Shown piece after piece: positions 28,382 through 37,473 of a stretch of 64,000 bases of DNA. The notes beneath the pieces are model-generated. The model saw only the letters and a program-made list of their open reading frames with translations. It searched no databases and was not told the origin of the DNA. The stretch spans positions 248,001 through 312,000 of the forward strand of contig NZ_FQUY01000001.1 in the NCBI RefSeq assembly GCF_900129195.1, given 5' to 3'. Made by a program: the position numbers and the translations under genes. The stretch is from Desulforamulus putei DSM 12395. Its GTDB lineage: Bacteria; Bacillota; Desulfotomaculia; Desulfotomaculales; Desulfotomaculaceae. Every line of letters begins with the position of its first letter. Position 1 is the first letter of the stretch.

Positions 28382-29739
28382 AAAGCATCACCGCCAGGGA
28401 ACTGGCGCTTCTGGTTGGTAAAGCGGTGGAAGAAGAAGGCGCTTACGCCAACCTTGCCCTCAATAAGGTACTGGAACAATATCAGCCCGGCAAATTGGAC
28501 CGGGCTTTTGCCACAGAATTGGTTTATGGCGTGCTGCGCCATTTGAATACCATTGATTGGGTGCTGGCTCATTTTCTTAAACAACCCCTGGCATCGCAAA
28601 CCATATGGATTCGTAATATCCTGCGCATGGGCACCTACCAGATTATGTTCATGCCCAGGATTCCGGATTCCGCTGCCTGCAATGAGTCTGTGAATTTGGC
28701 CAAGAAATACGGCCATGAAGGCGCAGCCAAGTTTGTCAACGGTGTGCTGCGGAATGTGGCCAGGCAACAGCATAATTTGGATTTTCCTGACCCCAAGAAA
28801 GACCCGGTTGACTTCATCGCCCTCAAATATTCCCATCCCACCTGGCTGGTGGAACGGTGGTTGAAAGAGTTCGGCTTTGATGAAACCGTTGCCCTGTGTC
28901 AGGCCAACAACCGCCCGGCCCCCAATACGGTACGCACCAATACATTAAAGACCACCCGGGAAAACCTGATTGCCTGCCTGCAGGAGGAAGGAGTAAAAGC
29001 CGTAGAGACAAAATATGCCCCCGAGGGTTTAAACCTGAGCGGCTTTTTATCCTATCGCTCCCTCAAGACCTTTCAAGCAGGTTTGTTTCAGGTTCAGGAC
29101 GAGAGTTCCATGCTGGTGGCCCATGTTTTGAACCCGGCCTCCGGGTCCAGGGTACTGGATGTAGCATCGGCTCCGGGTGGCAAGACCACCCATGTGGCTC
29201 AACTGATGGGTGATACCGGGCAAATCCTCGCCTTTGATTTATACGCCCATAAACTGGACTTAATCATGGACAACTGCAAACGCCTGGGAATTCAATCGGT
29301 GCAGACCAAAGTGGCCGATGCCAGGGACATTTATAAAGAGTACCCGGGGTGGGCTGACTATGTTTTGGTGGATGCCCCTTGCTCCGGCCTGGGCGTATTA
29401 AGAAGACGGCCGGACGCCCGCTGGCGTAAAGACCCCAGTCAACTGCCGGGCATTGTCAGGCTGCAAAGGGAGATATTGGAATCCGCCGGCAAGTGCCTGC
29501 GCCCCGGTGGTGTTCTGGTCTACAGCACCTGTACCATCACCCGGGAAGAAAACATCGGGGTGGTGGAGGACTTTTTAAGGGATCACCCGGAGTTTATTAT
29601 GGGTGACCTGAGACAATTTCTCCCTCCCGGGTTGGACCGGGAAGAAACGGCAGCGAAGGGTTATCTGCAGTTACTGCCCCATATCCACGGCATGGACGGG
29701 TTTTTCATCGCACGGCTGAGAAAAAAAGGATTTGAGTAG
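28378..29739 (+). CDS. rsmB: 16S rRNA (cytosine-967-C5)-methyltransferase
   Basis: SAM-dependent methyltransferase of 453 residues. An N-terminal NusB-like RNA-binding domain (about 1-130) is joined to a Rossmann catalytic domain with the SAM motif LDVASAPGGKTTH. The two catalytic cysteines are in VDAPCSGLG and YSTCTI. Starts at TTG overlapping the DUF116 stop (TTGA). It is followed by rlmN two bases after its stop. Confidence 0.95.
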   Translation: MKSITARELALLVGKAVEEEGAYANLALNKVLEQYQPGKLDRAFATELVYGVLRHLNTIDWVLAHFLKQPLASQTIWIRNILRMGTYQIMFMPRIPDSAACNESVNLAKKYGHEGAAKFVNGVLRNVARQQHNLDFPDPKKDPVDFIALKYSHPTWLVERWLKEFGFDETVALCQANNRPAPNTVRTNTLKTTRENLIACLQEEGVKAVETKYAPEGLNLSGFLSYRSLKTFQAGLFQVQDESSMLVAHVLNPASGSRVLDVASAPGGKTTHVAQLMGDTGQILAFDLYAHKLDLIMDNCKRLGIQSVQTKVADARDIYKEYPGWADYVLVDAPCSGLGVLRRRPDARWRKDPSQLPGIVRLQREILESAGKCLRPGGVLVYSTCTITREENIGVVEDFLRDHPEFIMGDLRQFLPPGLDREETAAKGYLQLLPHIHGMDGFFIARLRKKGFE

Positions 29740-29741
29740 AA

Positions 29742-30806
29742 ATGCGTAGAAATAGCAACCAAAAAGTGAATTTAAAAGACTTAAACCTGGCAGAGATCAA
29801 GCAGTTTCTCACGGAACTGGGGGAAAAACCTTTCCGGGCGGAACAGCTCTGCCAATGGATGTTCGCCAAAGGTGTAACCGGCTTTGACGAGATGACCAAC
29901 CTGTCCAAGGAACTGAGAACAAAACTGGCTGAGCTGGCCTGTTTAAGTTCGCCCCAAATAGTGGCCCGCCAGCAATCAGCCAGAGGAGATACCATCAAAT
30001 ATCTATTCAGCCTGGCGGACGGGCATGCGGTGGAAAGTGTCTTGATGAAACATTCTTACGGCAATGCCGCCTGCGTGTCTACCCAGGTTGGCTGTCGCAT
30101 GGGCTGCCTGTTTTGCGCCTCTACCCTGGGGGGCCTGGTGCGCAACCTCAGTCCTGCCGAAATCTATGACCAGGTGCTGGGCATCAAAAGGGACAGCGGG
30201 GAAAGGGTCAGTCACATTGTCATCATGGGCACCGGGGAGCCCCTGGACAATTTTGACAATGTGATAAAGTTTCTCGAAAATATCAACGCCGAATACGGCT
30301 TGAACATCGGCTACCGCCACATCACCCTGTCCACCTGCGGCCTGGTACCTAGGATGAAGGAGCTGGCCCTGAAAAAACTTCCCATAACCCTGGCGGTTTC
30401 TCTCCATGCGCCCAATGACCGATTACGGGATCAGCTGGTCCCCATTAACCGCCGTTACAAGCTGCCTGAGCTCATGCAGGCCTGCCGTGACTATATTGAA
30501 ATTACCGGACGACGCATCACCTTTGAATATGCTTTGCTGGCTGGAGTCAATGACAGCGAAGAACATGCCCGCCAACTGGTAACCCTTTTAACCGGGCTCA
30601 TGTGTCACATTAACCTGATCCCGGCCAACCCCGTGCAGGAACGCGGTTTTAAGCGATCCTCCCCGGAAAAAGTAGAAAAATTTCGTACTATATTAGCAAG
30701 GGGCGGACTGAATGTCACCGTCCGCCGGGAACTGGGAACGGACATTGACGCCGCCTGCGGCCAATTAAGGCGCAGGTATGAATTTGAGAAGCTCGGAGGT
30801 GATTGA
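29742..30806 (+). CDS. rlmN: 23S rRNA (adenine-2503-C2)-methyltransferase, radical SAM
   Basis: Methylates A2503 of 23S rRNA and A37 of some tRNAs. The 354-residue protein carries the radical-SAM motif in GCRMGCLFCAST near residue 120, GTGEPLDN, and a C-terminal catalytic Cys in DIDAACGQLR. The initiating ATG lies 2 bases after rsmB. Its 3' end overlaps the longest possible frame of the next gene, but the preferred start of that gene is just beyond. Confidence 0.97.
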   Translation: MRRNSNQKVNLKDLNLAEIKQFLTELGEKPFRAEQLCQWMFAKGVTGFDEMTNLSKELRTKLAELACLSSPQIVARQQSARGDTIKYLFSLADGHAVESVLMKHSYGNAACVSTQVGCRMGCLFCASTLGGLVRNLSPAEIYDQVLGIKRDSGERVSHIVIMGTGEPLDNFDNVIKFLENINAEYGLNIGYRHITLSTCGLVPRMKELALKKLPITLAVSLHAPNDRLRDQLVPINRRYKLPELMQACRDYIEITGRRITFEYALLAGVNDSEEHARQLVTLLTGLMCHINLIPANPVQERGFKRSSPEKVEKFRTILARGGLNVTVRRELGTDIDAACGQLRRRYEFEKLGGD

Positions 30807-30807
30807 C

Positions 30808-31596
30808 GTGCGCCTGTTCTCGGGACTGGAAAACGGTTTGGAAAAATACATTGAAGGTTTTTTCAAAGACAAATTTGGCTCCGGCGCCCGCATACAGCCC
30901 ACGGACATTGCCAAAAAGCTGGCCCGGACCATGCGGGACAAACGGAGGGTCAGTGTTTCCAATGTATACGTTCCCAATGAGTACACCGTCCTTTTGCACC
31001 CGGAGGACTACAAAACCATCAGCCCTATGGCCTCCCTGCTGTCAGAGGAATTGGCGGACTACCTTATGCAAAAAGCGGCCGAAAAAAAGTTCACCCTGGT
31101 GAGCCGCCCCCGCATTGCGTTTACCGAGGGGGAAGGGGTTGCACCGGGTGACATTCTGATAGAAAGCAAATTTGGCGTGGCGGAGCCCGGTGAAGGCAAA
31201 CCCGTAGTCGGCAGACAGCAACCGGACTTCCAGGAAGACAACCAGGATACCCGGGACTACCGGCCTTTATCCGACACCGCTCCTTTACCCAATTTAAAAC
31301 CCAATTACTCGGCCGTCTTGCTGGTGGAGGAGGGAAACGACGCAGGCAAGGAATTTCCCCTTGCGGATTACCGTACCAGCCTGGGCCGCCGGGATACCTG
31401 CGACATTGTTCTCTCGGACAACAGCGTGTCCAGAAGACACGCGCAAATTGAAAAGATCGGCGGTCGATTCTGGTTAACCGACCTGAACAGCACCAACGGA
31501 ACCTACGTAAACGGATTGCCCGTCGATAAGATTGAACTCACCACCGGGGATGTCATTACGGTGGGGAATACAGTCCTCATTTTTAAGGAGTTTTAA
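30808..31596 (+). CDS. FhaA-like protein (DUF3662 plus FHA domain)
   Basis: Phosphothreonine-binding scaffold of 262 residues. The N-terminal DUF3662 domain (about 1-115: RLFSGLENGLEKYIEGFF, then YVPNEYTVLLHP) is typical of actinobacterial FhaA. A linker follows, then a C-terminal FHA domain (about 180-262) with SLGRRDTCDIVLSDNSVSRRH and LNSTNGTYVNG. GTG 30808 is chosen because GGAGGT lies 7 bases upstream; an ATG at 30778 would overlap rlmN. It is a likely reader of PrkC phosphorylation in cell-wall control, as in Mycobacterium. Confidence 0.88.
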   Translation: MRLFSGLENGLEKYIEGFFKDKFGSGARIQPTDIAKKLARTMRDKRRVSVSNVYVPNEYTVLLHPEDYKTISPMASLLSEELADYLMQKAAEKKFTLVSRPRIAFTEGEGVAPGDILIESKFGVAEPGEGKPVVGRQQPDFQEDNQDTRDYRPLSDTAPLPNLKPNYSAVLLVEEGNDAGKEFPLADYRTSLGRRDTCDIVLSDNSVSRRHAQIEKIGGRFWLTDLNSTNGTYVNGLPVDKIELTTGDVITVGNTVLIFKEF

Positions 31597-31597
31597 C

Positions 31598-32089
31598 GTG
31601 CTGTCTATTGGTATAACCATTTTAAGAAGCCTGTTTCTAATCCTATTATACCTGTTCATCTTCCGGTTGACTGTCAGCATGATTGACCAGTTAAGACAAA
31701 GTGCCCGGGAAAATGAACACCCAAAGGACGACCCGGTACTGAAACCGGTATTCCCGGGAGGGGACGGCGCCGTTTTACAGGTCATTACGTCCGGGGATGA
31801 GGAGATGATACCCGGTGAGACTTACCTCCTAGGGGACGTAACCAGGCTGGGTCGGGGCCGGGGCAATCATATTGTTTTCAGCGGTAATTACGCGTCCCAG
31901 GATCATGCCCGGATCTTGTATAAACAGGGACAGTACTGGTTAGAGGATTTGGGCAGTTTAAACAACACGTACTTGAATGAAATGCCGGTGACAAAACAAA
32001 CCGTGCTGGCAAACGGAGACCGCATTCGCATTGGCGAAGTAATTTTTCGATTTGTGAGGTGGGCGTATGAAATGGAGTCAAATAACTGA
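31598..32089 (+). CDS. FhaB-like membrane-anchored FHA protein
   Basis: Protein of 163 residues with one N-terminal membrane helix (about 3-25) and a C-terminal FHA domain (RLGRGRGNHIVF, SQDHARIL, LGSLNNTYLN). Start GTG 31598, two bases after the upstream stop, preceded by AAGGAG. The second FHA loop reads LGSLNNTYLN instead of the more usual LNSTNGTYVN. It overlaps prpC by 23 bases. By analogy it recruits phosphorylated partners of the kinase to the membrane. Confidence 0.85.
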   Translation: MLSIGITILRSLFLILLYLFIFRLTVSMIDQLRQSARENEHPKDDPVLKPVFPGGDGAVLQVITSGDEEMIPGETYLLGDVTRLGRGRGNHIVFSGNYASQDHARILYKQGQYWLEDLGSLNNTYLNEMPVTKQTVLANGDRIRIGEVIFRFVRWAYEMESNN

Positions 32090-32783
32090 TGTCGGACGGG
32101 TAAGAGCCGGCAACGAAGACAGCCTGTGCGCCTGCCCCGACATTGGTCTGTTTGCTGTGGCCGACGGCATGGGAGGCCACAAAGCAGGAGAGATCGCAAG
32201 CAGCACAGCCCTCAACTACCTGGCAGAAAATTTAAGGGAGGTTCTGCCGGGAACCAGGGACATTCAATCTTCTTTATTGCGTATTCTGGAAGAAGCCAAT
32301 CTGCGGGTTTACCGGCTGTCTACCGAATTTGAACAATATCGCGGTATGGGAACAACAGTCACCGCCGGTGTATTTATGGGATATCATCTGGTGATCGCCC
32401 ACATTGGAGATTCCCGTGCTTATCTCGTAAGGGGCAATGAAATAACGCAGCTCACCGAGGACCATTCCCTGGTGGGGGAAATGCTTCGTTATGGTGGTAT
32501 TACGGAAGAGCAGGCCCTCAATCATCCCCAGCGCAATGTACTGACACGGGCCATGGGAACCGCACCGTCAGTTAAATTTGACATCTATACACAGAATTTA
32601 CTTCCCGGGGACAAAATTCTGTTTTGCAGCGACGGGCTGGTGAACCACCTGCGGCCCGAGGAAATAAAAGAAATCATTACATCTCAAAGGGATTTAGACC
32701 TGACTGTGAAGATTTTATTGGATACCGCCCTGGAACGGGGAGGCCTTGACAATATTACCATGATCCTGGTTGAAATGGAGTAA
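32067..32783 (+). CDS. prpC: PP2C-type serine/threonine phosphatase
   Basis: Metal-dependent phosphatase of 238 residues that reverses PrkC phosphorylation. PP2C motifs are in order: DVGRVRAGNEDS, VADGMGGHKAGE, HIGDSRAYL, CSDGLVNHL and GGLDNITMILV. ATG 32067 lies inside the preceding gene, with GAGGTGGG upstream. In B. subtilis prpC is directly next to prkC; here two cell-wall genes are inserted between them. Confidence 0.95.
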   Translation: MKWSQITDVGRVRAGNEDSLCACPDIGLFAVADGMGGHKAGEIASSTALNYLAENLREVLPGTRDIQSSLLRILEEANLRVYRLSTEFEQYRGMGTTVTAGVFMGYHLVIAHIGDSRAYLVRGNEITQLTEDHSLVGEMLRYGGITEEQALNHPQRNVLTRAMGTAPSVKFDIYTQNLLPGDKILFCSDGLVNHLRPEEIKEIITSQRDLDLTVKILLDTALERGGLDNITMILVEME

Positions 32784-32804
32784 CCACCGGAGGTGTGCTG
32801 CCAA

Positions 32805-34124
32805 TTGACGGCCAACCTGCGCAAGGAAGAACGAAGTTTGCTTTACTATATCTCCGCTTACCTGGCTGTAGGGGTTATCACCCTCTATCTGGGAGAACCG
32901 GAACTTAACAGGGTCTACCAACTGTCCCTCGGCGGGGGTATCAAATTACCCTTCTGGTGGTTTGTCATCATTTTAAGCATCGGTACCATGCTTGGTTTTT
33001 GGCTGATCAGTGTCTACTGGCGGTTGGCAGGATTCAGGTGTGACCCATTTTTAATGCCCATCACCGCGGGTTTGACCGCACTGGGATTAATTTTTTTATT
33101 TCGCCTGCGCCCCCAGTATGCAGAAAGGCAGTTCGCCTGGTTGTTGATAGGTTTACTGGCGCTGGTCCTTATAACAACCCTGATGAGAGAATTGGACTGG
33201 CTGGCTGATTACAAATATATTTACGTTGCTGCAGGGGCATTGCTGCTGGTATTGCCGATCTTTTTCGGCCAGGAGCAGTACGGCGCCCGCAGTTGGTTAA
33301 ACCTTGGCATATTACAAATTCAGCCTTCTGAATTTGTCAAAATATTACTGGTGTTGTTCCTGGCCAGTTTTTTAGCGGAAAATCGGAGAGTCCTGGCCAC
33401 CGGCAGTGACCAAATCCTTGGCATCAGTATTCCGGGGATTCGCGAATATGGTCCCCTGGTGGTCATGTGGGGGATCTCCCTGCTGATCCTGGTTTTTCAA
33501 AAGGACCTGGGAACCGCTCTAATTTATTTCTGTACCTTTTTGGCCATGGTCTATGCCGCTACCGCCCGTATGCTTTATGTACTGATTGGCCTGGTCTTGT
33601 TTTTCCTCGGGGGAACCGCGGCCTATCATATCTTTGACCATGTCCGGTCCCGGGTGGATATTTGGCTGAATCCCTGGCCCTTCCTGGAAGGTAAAGGGTA
33701 TCAAATCATTCAGTCCCTGTTTGCCCTGGGATCCGGTGGGATCTTTGGCAGTGGCCTCGGGCAAGGGATGCCAAACTTAATCCCCGCAGTTCATACGGAT
33801 TTTATCTTTTCCGCCATTGTTGAGGAATTGGGTCTGCTGGGAGGCTGTGCAATTCTGGTATTGTACATGTGCTTTATCTTCCGGGGATTGATGATCGCCC
33901 TGGCAGCCCGCAATGATTTCGCGGCGCTAACAGCCACCGGCTTAACGGCGCTGATGGGGTTACAGACCTTTATTATTATCGCGGGAGTGATTAAACTGCT
34001 GCCCATGACCGGCGTAACGCTGCCTTTCATCAGTTACGGCGGCAGTTCGCTGGTGGCCAACTTTGTGTTATTGGGAATGCTCCTCAACATTTCCCACGAG
34101 GTAAACGGTGGAAATGAAACATAA
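32805..34124 (+). CDS. FtsW/RodA/SpoVE-family peptidoglycan polymerase
   Basis: Multi-pass SEDS-family protein of 439 residues that polymerises glycan strands from lipid II. It has about ten to twelve hydrophobic segments and the family landmarks GARSWLNLG, QPSEFVKI, QKDLGTALI and ITGVTLPFISYGGSSL-like text (here TGVTLPFISYGGSSL). Start TTG 32805 with GGAGGTG about 8 bases upstream. It overlaps the following PBP gene, its expected transpeptidase partner. Its position matches rodA of the actinobacterial operon, but sequence alone does not separate RodA from FtsW or SpoVE. Confidence 0.92.
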   Translation: MTANLRKEERSLLYYISAYLAVGVITLYLGEPELNRVYQLSLGGGIKLPFWWFVIILSIGTMLGFWLISVYWRLAGFRCDPFLMPITAGLTALGLIFLFRLRPQYAERQFAWLLIGLLALVLITTLMRELDWLADYKYIYVAAGALLLVLPIFFGQEQYGARSWLNLGILQIQPSEFVKILLVLFLASFLAENRRVLATGSDQILGISIPGIREYGPLVVMWGISLLILVFQKDLGTALIYFCTFLAMVYAATARMLYVLIGLVLFFLGGTAAYHIFDHVRSRVDIWLNPWPFLEGKGYQIIQSLFALGSGGIFGSGLGQGMPNLIPAVHTDFIFSAIVEELGLLGGCAILVLYMCFIFRGLMIALAARNDFAALTATGLTALMGLQTFIIIAGVIKLLPMTGVTLPFISYGGSSLVANFVLLGMLLNISHEVNGGNET

Positions 34125-35538
34125 TATTAAAAAACTTGGTTACTTCTTGCTGTGTATCTTTGTTTTATTAATTTTATATTTAAGCTATCTGGTTTTGCAG
34201 CAGGGCGAGGAACTGGCCACTCACCCGCAAAACCGTCGCATGGCGGCCAGGGAAGCCGGGATTATCCGGGGGACCATCTTTGACCGAAAGGGAGTCGTAC
34301 TGGCCGAAACAAAATGGTTGGGTGAGCGGGGGAAGAGGGTCTACCTGACCGAAAACCATGTTTCTCCCTTTGCCCATGTGGTTGGGTATGTTTCTGAAAA
34401 ATACGGTTCTGCGGGTCTGGAGGCTTCCTTCAGCAAAGAATTGCTTGGCTTAACCGATGCCGATGCCCTGGAAAACCTGCTGGACAAAATATTTAACCGG
34501 ACACCCCGGGGTCATGATCTGGTACTTACCCTGGATGCCTCGCTGCAAAGAACCGCCTGGCAGGCCCTTAACGGCAGGCGCGGCGCAGTGGTGGCTCTGG
34601 ATCCCAAAACCGGCGCGGTACTGGCCATGGTCAGTTCGCCGGCCTTTGACAGCAACGCCATCGATCAGGCCGGTGTATGGAGCCGCTTAAACCGTGATGA
34701 AGAAAATGCTCCTTTACTGAACCGCTCCACCCAGGGAGCTTACCCGCCCGGTTCAGCCTTTAAAATTGTTACCGGGTCCGGCATTTTGGCCCGACAAACT
34801 GCCCGGCCCGCTGATACCATACAATGTCCCGGATATGTCGTTGTTGACGGGAACAGGATTGCCGATAACCGGGCCCACGGGAAAGTGGATTTTATAAAAG
34901 CCCTGGCCCTTTCCTGTAATACTTACTTTGCCCGGGAAGGATTAAAACTGGGCTGGGATGGTCTTGTACATACATTTAATCAATTTGGATTAAATCAAAG
35001 CCCTGCCCTTGGAATACCGGTGCGACCCGGCACATTGGCAGTAAAGGAGCGCCGTAACCGGAGCCAGTTGGCGGAGTCCTCCTTTGGTCAGGGAGACACT
35101 TTGATCAGCCCGCTGCATATGGCGCTGGCTTGTTCCGCCATTGCCAACAACGGGGTGATTATGAAACCCTTTCTGGTAAAGGAAGTTTGTAAGCCGGATG
35201 GCAAGGCTGTGCGGGTTACGGAAAGCAGTATTTGGTTGACTGCCACCAGCCCGGAGGTGGCCGCCCTGGTAAAGGAAGGAATGATCGCCGCTGTCAATTG
35301 GGGCACCGCAAGCCCTGCCGCCATCCGGGGAGTGGATGTGGCGGGCAAAACCGGCACTGCGGAAACCAAAACGGATCGGCAGCCAAATAGCTTGCCCCAT
35401 GCCTGGTTTGTGGGATTTGCACCGGCCAACGATCCCAAGGTGGTAGTGGCTGTTGTTGTGGAAAAATCCGGTTCCGGGAGCCGGGTAGCGGCCCCCATCG
35501 CCAGGGAAGTCATGGCAGCGGCCCTGTTTAGAAGATAA
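34108..35538 (+). CDS. Class B penicillin-binding protein (transpeptidase)
   Basis: Cross-links peptidoglycan outside the membrane. The protein has 476 residues: one N-terminal membrane helix (about 10-30), a short linker domain and a transpeptidase domain. Active-site motifs are Ser216-x-x-Lys in PGSAFKIV, Ser269-x-Asn in LSCNTYF, and KTG at 414 in AGKTGTAE. It is shorter than typical PBP2 or PBP3 and resembles mycobacterial PbpA. GTG 34108 has GAGGT 5 bases upstream; ATG 34114 is the alternative. It overlaps the SEDS gene by 17 bases, which supports a matched pair. Confidence 0.93.
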   Translation: MEMKHNIKKLGYFLLCIFVLLILYLSYLVLQQGEELATHPQNRRMAAREAGIIRGTIFDRKGVVLAETKWLGERGKRVYLTENHVSPFAHVVGYVSEKYGSAGLEASFSKELLGLTDADALENLLDKIFNRTPRGHDLVLTLDASLQRTAWQALNGRRGAVVALDPKTGAVLAMVSSPAFDSNAIDQAGVWSRLNRDEENAPLLNRSTQGAYPPGSAFKIVTGSGILARQTARPADTIQCPGYVVVDGNRIADNRAHGKVDFIKALALSCNTYFAREGLKLGWDGLVHTFNQFGLNQSPALGIPVRPGTLAVKERRNRSQLAESSFGQGDTLISPLHMALACSAIANNGVIMKPFLVKEVCKPDGKAVRVTESSIWLTATSPEVAALVKEGMIAAVNWGTASPAAIRGVDVAGKTGTAETKTDRQPNSLPHAWFVGFAPANDPKVVVAVVVEKSGSGSRVAAPIAREVMAAALFRR

Positions 35539-35573
35539 GAGGCCTTCAGGAGTATTAAGGAGTGAGACAGTCA

Positions 35574-37445
35574 ATGATAGGCAAACTTCTGGGTAACCGT
35601 TATGAAATATTGGAACAATTGGGCGGCGGAGGAATGGCGCTGGTTTGGAAAGGAAAGGATACCTTTCTCAACCGGCTGGTCACCATCAAAGTTCTCAGGC
35701 CGGAGTATGCCAGTGACCAGGACTTTGTGCGTCGTTTCCGCCGTGAAGCCCAGGCTGTGGCCAGCCTGTCCCACCCCAATATTGTCAGCATCTACGATGT
35801 CGGTCAGGAAAACGGTAGTCATTACCTGGTCATGGAGTATGTGGACGGAGAAAGCCTGAAGGAACTGATTCGTCGGGAAGCACCCCTTTCTCCCACCAGG
35901 GTCATCCAATTGGGGCGGCAAATTGCCGAAGCCCTGGAACACGCCCATGAAAACAACATCATTCACAGGGATGTAAAACCCCATAATATTTTAATTACCC
36001 GCAGCGGCCGGGCCAAACTGACAGACTTTGGCATTGCCCAGGCCAGCGCCTCCACCCTGACCCATACCGATACCATTGTGGGTTCAGTGCATTACATCTC
36101 CCCGGAGCAGGCCAGGGGGGAACCTGCGGGTCCGAAATCGGACATTTATGCCCTGGGTGTGGTGCTGTATGAAATGCTTACCGGCCAGGTCCCTTACCAG
36201 GGTGATGGAGCCATTGGCGTAGCCTTAAAACACATTCAGGAGCAACCCCTTTCGTTAAGGGAAATCAACCCCGGGGTACCGGAAGATTTAGAAAAGGTTG
36301 TGCTCAGGGCCATGGACAAAATACCCGAGAGACGACACAAGAGCGCCCGGGCCCTGGGGGAGGATCTGGTCTCCATCAGTGAAGAAACCAAAAATATGGC
36401 GCCTTACGATCAAGAGGACGAGCATACCCGGGTATTGCCCGGTCCCGGCCTGATCAAGGAAGAGGCCAAAGCCAGGGCCGCCGGAACCCCACATGCCCCC
36501 GCCAAACGCAAAGGGCTGAAACCTGCCGCCTGGGGTATGCTGGCCCTGCTGGTTGTGCTGTTAATCGGCGGCGCACTGTTTGCCCTGAACAGCTACCTCA
36601 ATGTGGCTGAGGCGGAAGTACCGCCGGTGGTAGGGATAAAAAGGGAAGACGCCGAGAGAATCCTCAAGGAAAGAGGTTTTAATCATATTACTGTCAATGA
36701 GCGGTTTGACGAGAAGGTGGAAAAAGGTGTCGTCATACTCCAGGATCCCAAAGCACATGAAAAGATTAAAACAACCCGCACGATACTGCTGGTGGTAAGC
36801 AAAGGTCCGGACCTGGTAGAAGTGCCGGATGTAATTGGGCGTTACTTTGACGAGGCCAAGTTGACGTTGGAAAACGAAGGCTTTCTGGTGGAAGCTCCGC
36901 AACCGGTCTACAGCAAAGACATTGAGGCAGATAAGATAGCGGCACAAGAACCCGCAGGAAAGACCAAAGCGCCCCGCGGTAGCCGCATTAAACTGTTTAT
37001 CAGTAAGGGACCTGAGCCGGCAGTGCAAAAGGTGCCCAATCTGGTGGGATTGACCCAGGAGGCGGCCCGGGCAGAACTAAACAAAGTGGGTCTGGAACTG
37101 GGTGATGTGATCAGCCAGGCAGAAAGCTTCGATTATTTAAGCGGTCAGATTATTGCTCACCAACCCGGCGCCGGTGAAGAGGTGGAACAGGGCACCAGGG
37201 TGAACATTATTCTGAGTAAGGGCCCGGGACCGGCAGCCAGGGATGTAACCGTGCGTATTACTGTTCCGGATGACGGACAAACCCATGAAGTTAAAATTGA
37301 GACCGAAGATGTCCGGGGGAAATATTACCCGTATATCAGCACGCACCAGCCGGGAGATCATGTAGCTAAAAGTATCCGTCTCTATGGCAAGGGGAAAGTA
37401 AGGGTCTATATGGACGGGAATTTGGTGGACGAAAAGGACGTATGA
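35574..37445 (+). CDS. prkC: PASTA-domain serine/threonine kinase
   Basis: Membrane kinase sensing peptidoglycan fragments or lipid II. Of 623 residues, the kinase domain spans about 10-270 (GGGGMALVWKG loop, HRDVKPHN with Asp133, DFGIAQ). A basic juxtamembrane stretch and one membrane helix (about 318-342) follow. Outside are three PASTA repeats (about 349-412, 413-481, 483-553) and an extra beta-rich segment (555-623) that is not a PASTA unit. ATG 35574 has AAGGAG 12 bases upstream. It is the likely master of the FHA and phosphatase genes upstream. Confidence 0.95.
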   Translation: MIGKLLGNRYEILEQLGGGGMALVWKGKDTFLNRLVTIKVLRPEYASDQDFVRRFRREAQAVASLSHPNIVSIYDVGQENGSHYLVMEYVDGESLKELIRREAPLSPTRVIQLGRQIAEALEHAHENNIIHRDVKPHNILITRSGRAKLTDFGIAQASASTLTHTDTIVGSVHYISPEQARGEPAGPKSDIYALGVVLYEMLTGQVPYQGDGAIGVALKHIQEQPLSLREINPGVPEDLEKVVLRAMDKIPERRHKSARALGEDLVSISEETKNMAPYDQEDEHTRVLPGPGLIKEEAKARAAGTPHAPAKRKGLKPAAWGMLALLVVLLIGGALFALNSYLNVAEAEVPPVVGIKREDAERILKERGFNHITVNERFDEKVEKGVVILQDPKAHEKIKTTRTILLVVSKGPDLVEVPDVIGRYFDEAKLTLENEGFLVEAPQPVYSKDIEADKIAAQEPAGKTKAPRGSRIKLFISKGPEPAVQKVPNLVGLTQEAARAELNKVGLELGDVISQAESFDYLSGQIIAHQPGAGEEVEQGTRVNIILSKGPGPAARDVTVRITVPDDGQTHEVKIETEDVRGKYYPYISTHQPGDHVAKSIRLYGKGKVRVYMDGNLVDEKDV

Positions 37446-37473
37446 CAACCAAAACCAAGGAGAGGGTCAATGA

